Shown: positions 58,847 to 64,000 of the stretch, piece by piece
Layout: each line of letters starts with the position of its first letter
Position numbering within the stretch: the first letter of the stretch is position 1
Source: Scytalidium lignicola
Taxonomy: Eukaryota > Ascomycota > Leotiomycetes
Assembly: GCA_002812745.2 (NCBI GenBank)
Contig: NCSJ02000040.1
Span: 124,001-188,000 of the forward strand
Direction: 5' to 3'
DNA length: 64,000 bases
The notes under the pieces: model-generated
Database searches by the model: none
Told to the model about the DNA's origin: nothing
What the model saw: only the letters and a program-made list of their open reading frames with translations
Position numbers and translations under genes: made by a program

Positions 58847-61800
58847 TAATTTTCTTAACTACTTATTCTTTATTAGGTTATAACTTAACTTCTATACTTA
58901 ATGTTAACAATATATTCTTAAATATTAATTCTAGTAATATTATATAAAATACAAGGTATATCTTCATAGTTTTTAATAGTTTCAATTTAATTATTATTAG
59001 TTTGTAAACTTCTTCAACCTTAAATAGTTTTAACTTTATAAAGTCAAGTATATTACTTAGTCTTTTTGTTTGTAAATTCTTTTATCAAAGATAAACTTTA
59101 TCCTCCTTTTTATATATAAGTTCTACATTACATTTCTTATCATAATATATCTTCATTTTTTCTTTTGTAAATTGTATTACATTTATTAATTTAACATGTA
59201 TTTTATACAATTTCTCTACTAGCTTATTAGTTAAATCAAATGGCAATTATAATTTAACACTTATTCAAAACTTATTAGGTTTCCTTCTATAATTTATATA
59301 AAATGATATAAATCCTATTACNTTTATACTTTGAACTGTTATAAGCTAATTATATTAATAATAACAACTTATGCTAATCATCTTGTTTATAGTCTACATA
59401 ACATTGTAAATATACCTTCAATGTCTGGTTTAATCTTTTTGTCTGACTATTAGTTTATAAATAAAGTGTTATTAATATNCTTTTATCAATGCTTATTTGT
59501 TTAGTCAAAGTTTCTCAAAACTTCAAGGTAAAGCATATGTCTTGATTAGATATAATATCTTCTAATACTTTAAATAATATTATTACATGTTGAAGAAATA
59601 CCTTTANAACTTCTTTTATANCTTATGTTTTATCTTATAATACAAAGATTATNTATTTTGTAAATANGTCTNTTATTACTAAGATATTATTATAATNNTT
59701 TNTTATTATTAAGTCTNTTAACTTTAGTAANTTAATAATAAAGTCTTATATTATAGTTTATTATAATNAGATTAGTATTTTAATAAGTTNAAGTGTTNTN
59801 TAAAGNCTTTACTTNAAGTTCTTTNCTCTNTTATAAATATTATATTCCTTNACAACTTCTTTTATTATTTANCTNATTTAGTATAAGTAATAATCNCTTT
59901 AGATTTTATAATAAGTTCNTTNANNCTNAAAATNCTTATTTTATAATAATNNATATTATTCNTTTAAAAATTCNTTTAANAACTTCTTAAGNATGTATAA
60001 CTTCTTGTCCTTATANTATANTTTATTAATTTATTCTTANNAATNATCNTTTAANTTGTATTTANTATCTTNTNNANGTTTCCCTTTAAATAATTCATTC
60101 TGAATTTTNTTAATTTANTCNTTATTAATTATTATTAATATNAACATTAATTGTCCTTGATTATAAGTNATTTCTTCTTCATTATNTNNTAAGACTACTT
60201 ATTATAAGCTTAANTCTTCTTTGTTNATATACTTTANGTTTTCNACTAAGAGTATTTACTTGTCTATTNTCANTTCNTTTNATATANTAAATCTTAAAAT
60301 NNTATTCTAANAAGGTTTTTACTTANTTAACTTGTCTTNNNTTTAACTCTTTAAATGTTATAAAGTACTTTAANTTTATATAATCTNTTAATATTTTTAT
60401 TTATTCTCTTACTCTNATTGTATATATCCTTTANTTCCTNAANANATTTACTATNATCAACAATTCNTTATTATAAATAAGATAATTNTGCTTAANTAAG
60501 TTGAACTTNCTNGAATAAAANGTAAGTAACTTNTAACCCTTTTACTTGTCTTATTAGCTTAANACTATACTTAAAGTATAATCTAATATATTTATTTCAA
60601 TTTNAACAAGTCTTTTTNAAGTTGAAGATTCTAAGACTTTAATCTTNTTTAAAAGCTTCTTTAACTATGTNAAATNCTTCTTGTTATTCTNNTTCCCTTA
60701 TTNNTATANTATATCCTTNTTTGGTTAACTTAGTNAATAATAANATTATCCTTGAATAATTCCTTATGAATTTTTGATAATAATTCATAAAGCTTAANAA
60801 ANNTTNATAATNCCTTAACTATTTTAAGTNTTACTNATTCCTTAATNACTTTAGNTTTTTCCTTANTTGTTCTAACCTNATTATATGTTATAATATATCT
60901 TAAAAATTATACTTTTGTTTTATANAATTTACATTTCCTTANCTTATATCAAAAGCTTGCTTTTTATAATNCTTTAAGAATAATTTTCATATAAACNTTA
61001 TATTCCTTTAACATNNTTNAGAATATNAGGATATNATCTAAATANANTATTGTAAANTTCTTNAAGTATTCTTTNATAACCTTATTNATAATCCTTTGNA
61101 TTATAACAAGTATNTTTNTNAATCTAAACAGTATAACTAATAGCTTATATAACTTATATTTANTCTTGATAATAACTTTCNATTTATCCTCTTTCNTTTA
61201 TTCTGATAAGGTTGAATATTNATTATAAATCTAATTTTATNAAGAACTTAANACCTTTAAGCTTATCTTTAATAGTTTNTATTAATAATAATGAATATTA
61301 ATCTTTGATCATTNCTTTGTTCAAACCTTTATAATCTTTATAAGGCTTACCTTTTAAGTTATCTAGTTTTTTCANAAANAATAATAATACTCNTGTTAAA
61401 GAGTTCAACTTNTAGTATAATCCTCTNTTAACCATNTTGTTTANTTATTCTTTTATTACTTTGTCTTCANNTATTGNNNTCATTAAGTATANTAACTTAA
61501 ATAATANTTNAAATCCTTCNTTNAGGTTNATTTTATAATCTTATAATTAACATTCTAATAATGTTNANTCTTTTAGTCTTTCTTTAAACAACTTTATCTA
61601 TTCCTTATATTCTTCAAGAATATGNTNAAAACCTTTGTTTTAACTTGATTAATCTGAAATCAAACTGATTTCTATATCCTTGATCATAAGTTGATTAGAT
61701 TTAATTATATGAATAGCTTAAGGTTTTTTATCCTTTGTTGNTTTTGTTAATACTTCTTGTAATAAGTCTTATAAAAACTTTANAATCTCNTTTTATTANT

Positions 61801-64000
61801 NAATCCTTANATTGCTTCCTTNTATNTAANGTATNCTTANGATTATCTTGAANTTCTTAATATAANTTATATNAAATATATTATTTTTTCTTNATNANTA
61901 ACNTTAACCNTNATAATTANTAGNTTAATNTNTACTTTNANACTTCTTATTATAAGAGANNTNTTNNNAAGTNTAATCAGATAANNATAATCCTTAACTT
62001 AAGTATTTATATTTAATTTNANNANTANNTTTAANATTATAAAATTTCTTNNAACTTNANAATTTATTAATNCTTTAACCTTTTNTCTGGTTATTTTGAC
62101 TTTTAAAAATAATATGTTTTTATTAAGAACTCTAAGTTCTAATTCTTTGGTTATTCTCNTTTTTTACATTATTAATAGTTTATCTTTAACTATTTATTAA
62201 GTTTGATAATCATAGTTAATTTCTTTATTACTCTTTTTCTACTTTATTTTTTACAATTCTTAAGGTTAATTCTTAGATTTCTTTAATATTTACTTTATTA
62301 ATATTTAGAATTATTACTTTTACCTTAAGATCTGGAAACTCATCTAATTCTTCTTGTACTCTTGCTTAATAGTTTATAATAAATCTTAATATCCATTTAA
62401 TATTTCCTACTTGTAAATTCTCTTTACTTAGGACATTATTACTTATCTTGTGCTTAAATACTCAAGTCCTTATTAATAGGTTATATTTCTTCTAAATAAA
62501 TCAGTTAAAGATTTTCTTATTTAATATTCATTAGTTAAATCCTAACAAATAGTCTTATTTATTAATCTTAAGTAATCTTAACATTATTTCTTATAATCAT
62601 AATTTACTTTAAGTAAGTATAATAGTTTTATAACTTCTTTTAATAACTAATATTAAGTTATCTTAATTATAATATAATTTGTTAATCATCTTAGTTTCTT
62701 ATTAAAAGATCTTATTATCACTTCCCTTTAGAAGGCATATAATCCTCTAACATTTTAGATACTAAATTCTAATTTAATAATATACTCTTAACTAAAGTTA
62801 TTCCTTAACATTAAATGCTTTTTTAATAGTATCCTCTTTTAAGTACATTTTAAAGTTCTTAAAAATCCTTATACTAAGTATATTAGTTTAAGCTTCTTTA
62901 TAATTTGGTAATAATAACTTTTGCTTAAGAATACTTATAACATTTATGCTTATAGTTATTATTTGTTTTCCTTTATTCTTATAATTATTAGTAAAATGCT
63001 TAAGAAGTTTATATTTGAAATATAACTTCTTTTCCTTTTAGTCTTTTAGCTTTTCAAGGTTAATTTCAAATGAATTCCCTTTTCTTTTAAGCTTTTAATT
63101 CTTACTTTTCTAAGGTTTTCCTTTCTTAATTATATTAAGGTCTATAGGATTTCCTTGTAATTATAATTTCTTCACTTAGTTATTATTCCTCTTTACAAAG
63201 TAAGACAATCCCTTCTTGTCCAATTTCTTTTTTATATAATTGATTTTTGATTTTGATATATTAATTGATTAAAGTCTTTAAGTCTAAGACTAATACCCCT
63301 TAATATAACTTATTATGTATCTTATCCTTCAGTCCTCTCTTATATTATACAATAAGAGCCTTCTTATTCTAGTTTATCCTAACTGAATATTATTTAAACA
63401 AGGTAGTATAATCATTAATAATTCTTGTTTGCTTATGATAATAAAGATGTTATTTTGTATTTCTCTCTTTGTTAATGTCTTTAAATAACTTGTTAAGTTC
63501 TTTTACATATTCATTATAACTATTAAAGAGNTTTTTAAGTTTTCTTATTAGTTAAATCTCTTGTATAACTAAAGTAATTGTTTAAGAATAATTAAAATTA
63601 ATTTATTATAATTTCTCTAAGGTATAATGTTGTTTATAATACCTTTTATATATTGTTTATAAGTACTTGCTTATTCAACATTAAATATGTTCTTGTTTAT
63701 ACTAAGTATACTTTAAGTTTATTCTTATCTTCAAAGTCTTCTTCTTTTGAAGATCTAGATAAGATATTCATAATTCTTAGGATTCTTATAACTTTAACTT
63801 TTATTAATATACTCAACTTATTGTCTTTCTTATGAGTATTTATTATATGTTCAAGAAGTTTACATTTAAAATATAACTTATTTTTTCTTTTTTTGTTAAG
63901 TTCTTTAAAAGAAATTCTAAAAGAATTCCTTTTCTTGTTCTTTCCTTTATAATACTTTTTTTCTTTTCTTTTAAAAGTNCTTTCTTTTTTTTNATAGTAT
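58847..64000 (-). mobile_element. RIP-mutated Ty3/gypsy retrotransposon(s)
   Basis: Extremely AT-rich and stop-filled. On the minus strand the pol signatures can be read in order: GLNKxMIKDxYSLLLI (about 61280-61330), IKLDLxxIFNLIRIK (about 61200-61230), YLDxILIF (about 61025-61050, the RT active site), and LSFMNYYQKFIRNYSRI with TKLTK (about 60725-60800). Further upstream a gag zinc knuckle reads YFKYKLLKHFTNNY (about 62970-63030), the C-x2-C-x4-H-x4-C pattern with each Cys as Tyr. Outer boundaries and LTRs were not found; integrase was not read. N calls are concentrated at 59.3-62.2 kb. Confidence 0.8.

Noticed and set aside
58548..58947. Frames reading repeated R/P/T-rich peptides
   Set aside because: They come from the palindromic GACCGT repeats and contain N positions; not proteins.

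Overview
The window is nuclear DNA of a filamentous ascomycete (Pezizomycotina). Genes carry several short GT-AG introns (about 45-145 nt). The families are typical of such fungi: a Fungal_trans_2 regulator, a siderophore-iron MFS carrier, homoserine O-acetyltransferase, SKI2, GH92/GH95/GH27 glycosidases and fungal pogo, MULE and gypsy elements. The last ~6 kb is an AT-rich, RIP-like desert. A Eurotiomycete-like relative would fit, but I cannot fix the genus. Single N calls beside homopolymers point to an imperfect draft assembly, so some frameshifts could be sequence errors.

Layout. 1-4.7 kb: a cyclase-family hydrolase, an MDR oxidoreductase and an SDR, the last two divergently transcribed. 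4.7-7.1 kb: a 900-bp inverted-repeat element with a 192-bp element nested in it. 7.1-9.2 kb: a siderophore transporter. 10.3-10.7 kb: another nested repeat. 11.2-14.5 kb: a divergent homoserine O-acetyltransferase/nitrilase pair. 16.7-19.8 kb: two decayed genes, a sedolisin protease and an aldehyde dehydrogenase. 21.8-23.8 kb: an SDR and a kappa-class GST. 25.3-29.3 kb: a P4-ATPase lipid flippase. 30.5-36.2 kb: a cupin, a Fungal_trans_2 regulator and two SDRs. 37.3-44.2 kb: three glycosidases, of which GH92 and GH95 are broken and GH27 is intact. 45.1-46.7 kb: an M20 amidohydrolase. 47.6-51.6 kb: the exosome-cofactor helicase SKI2. 52-53.7 kb: a dead pogo-like transposon. 55.5-56.9 kb: a secreted beta-propeller protein. 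57.5-64 kb: a MULE transposase fragment, a GC-rich palindromic element and a heavily mutated Ty3/gypsy element on the minus strand, in which reverse transcriptase and zinc-knuckle signatures can still be read.

Only SKI2, the flippase and perhaps the homoserine acetyltransferase look like housekeeping genes. The rest is accessory catabolic, redox or transport content with at least four decaying genes, so this reads as a flexible subterminal or TE-rich island rather than one pathway. Several 170-200 bp dispersed repeats with TGT...ACA ends and AT-rich 5-bp target duplications recur through the window. They look like solo LTRs or very short TIR elements. I see no convincing novel multi-gene system; the repeat families, the inverted-repeat element and the palindromic 58.6-kb element are the least explained structures.
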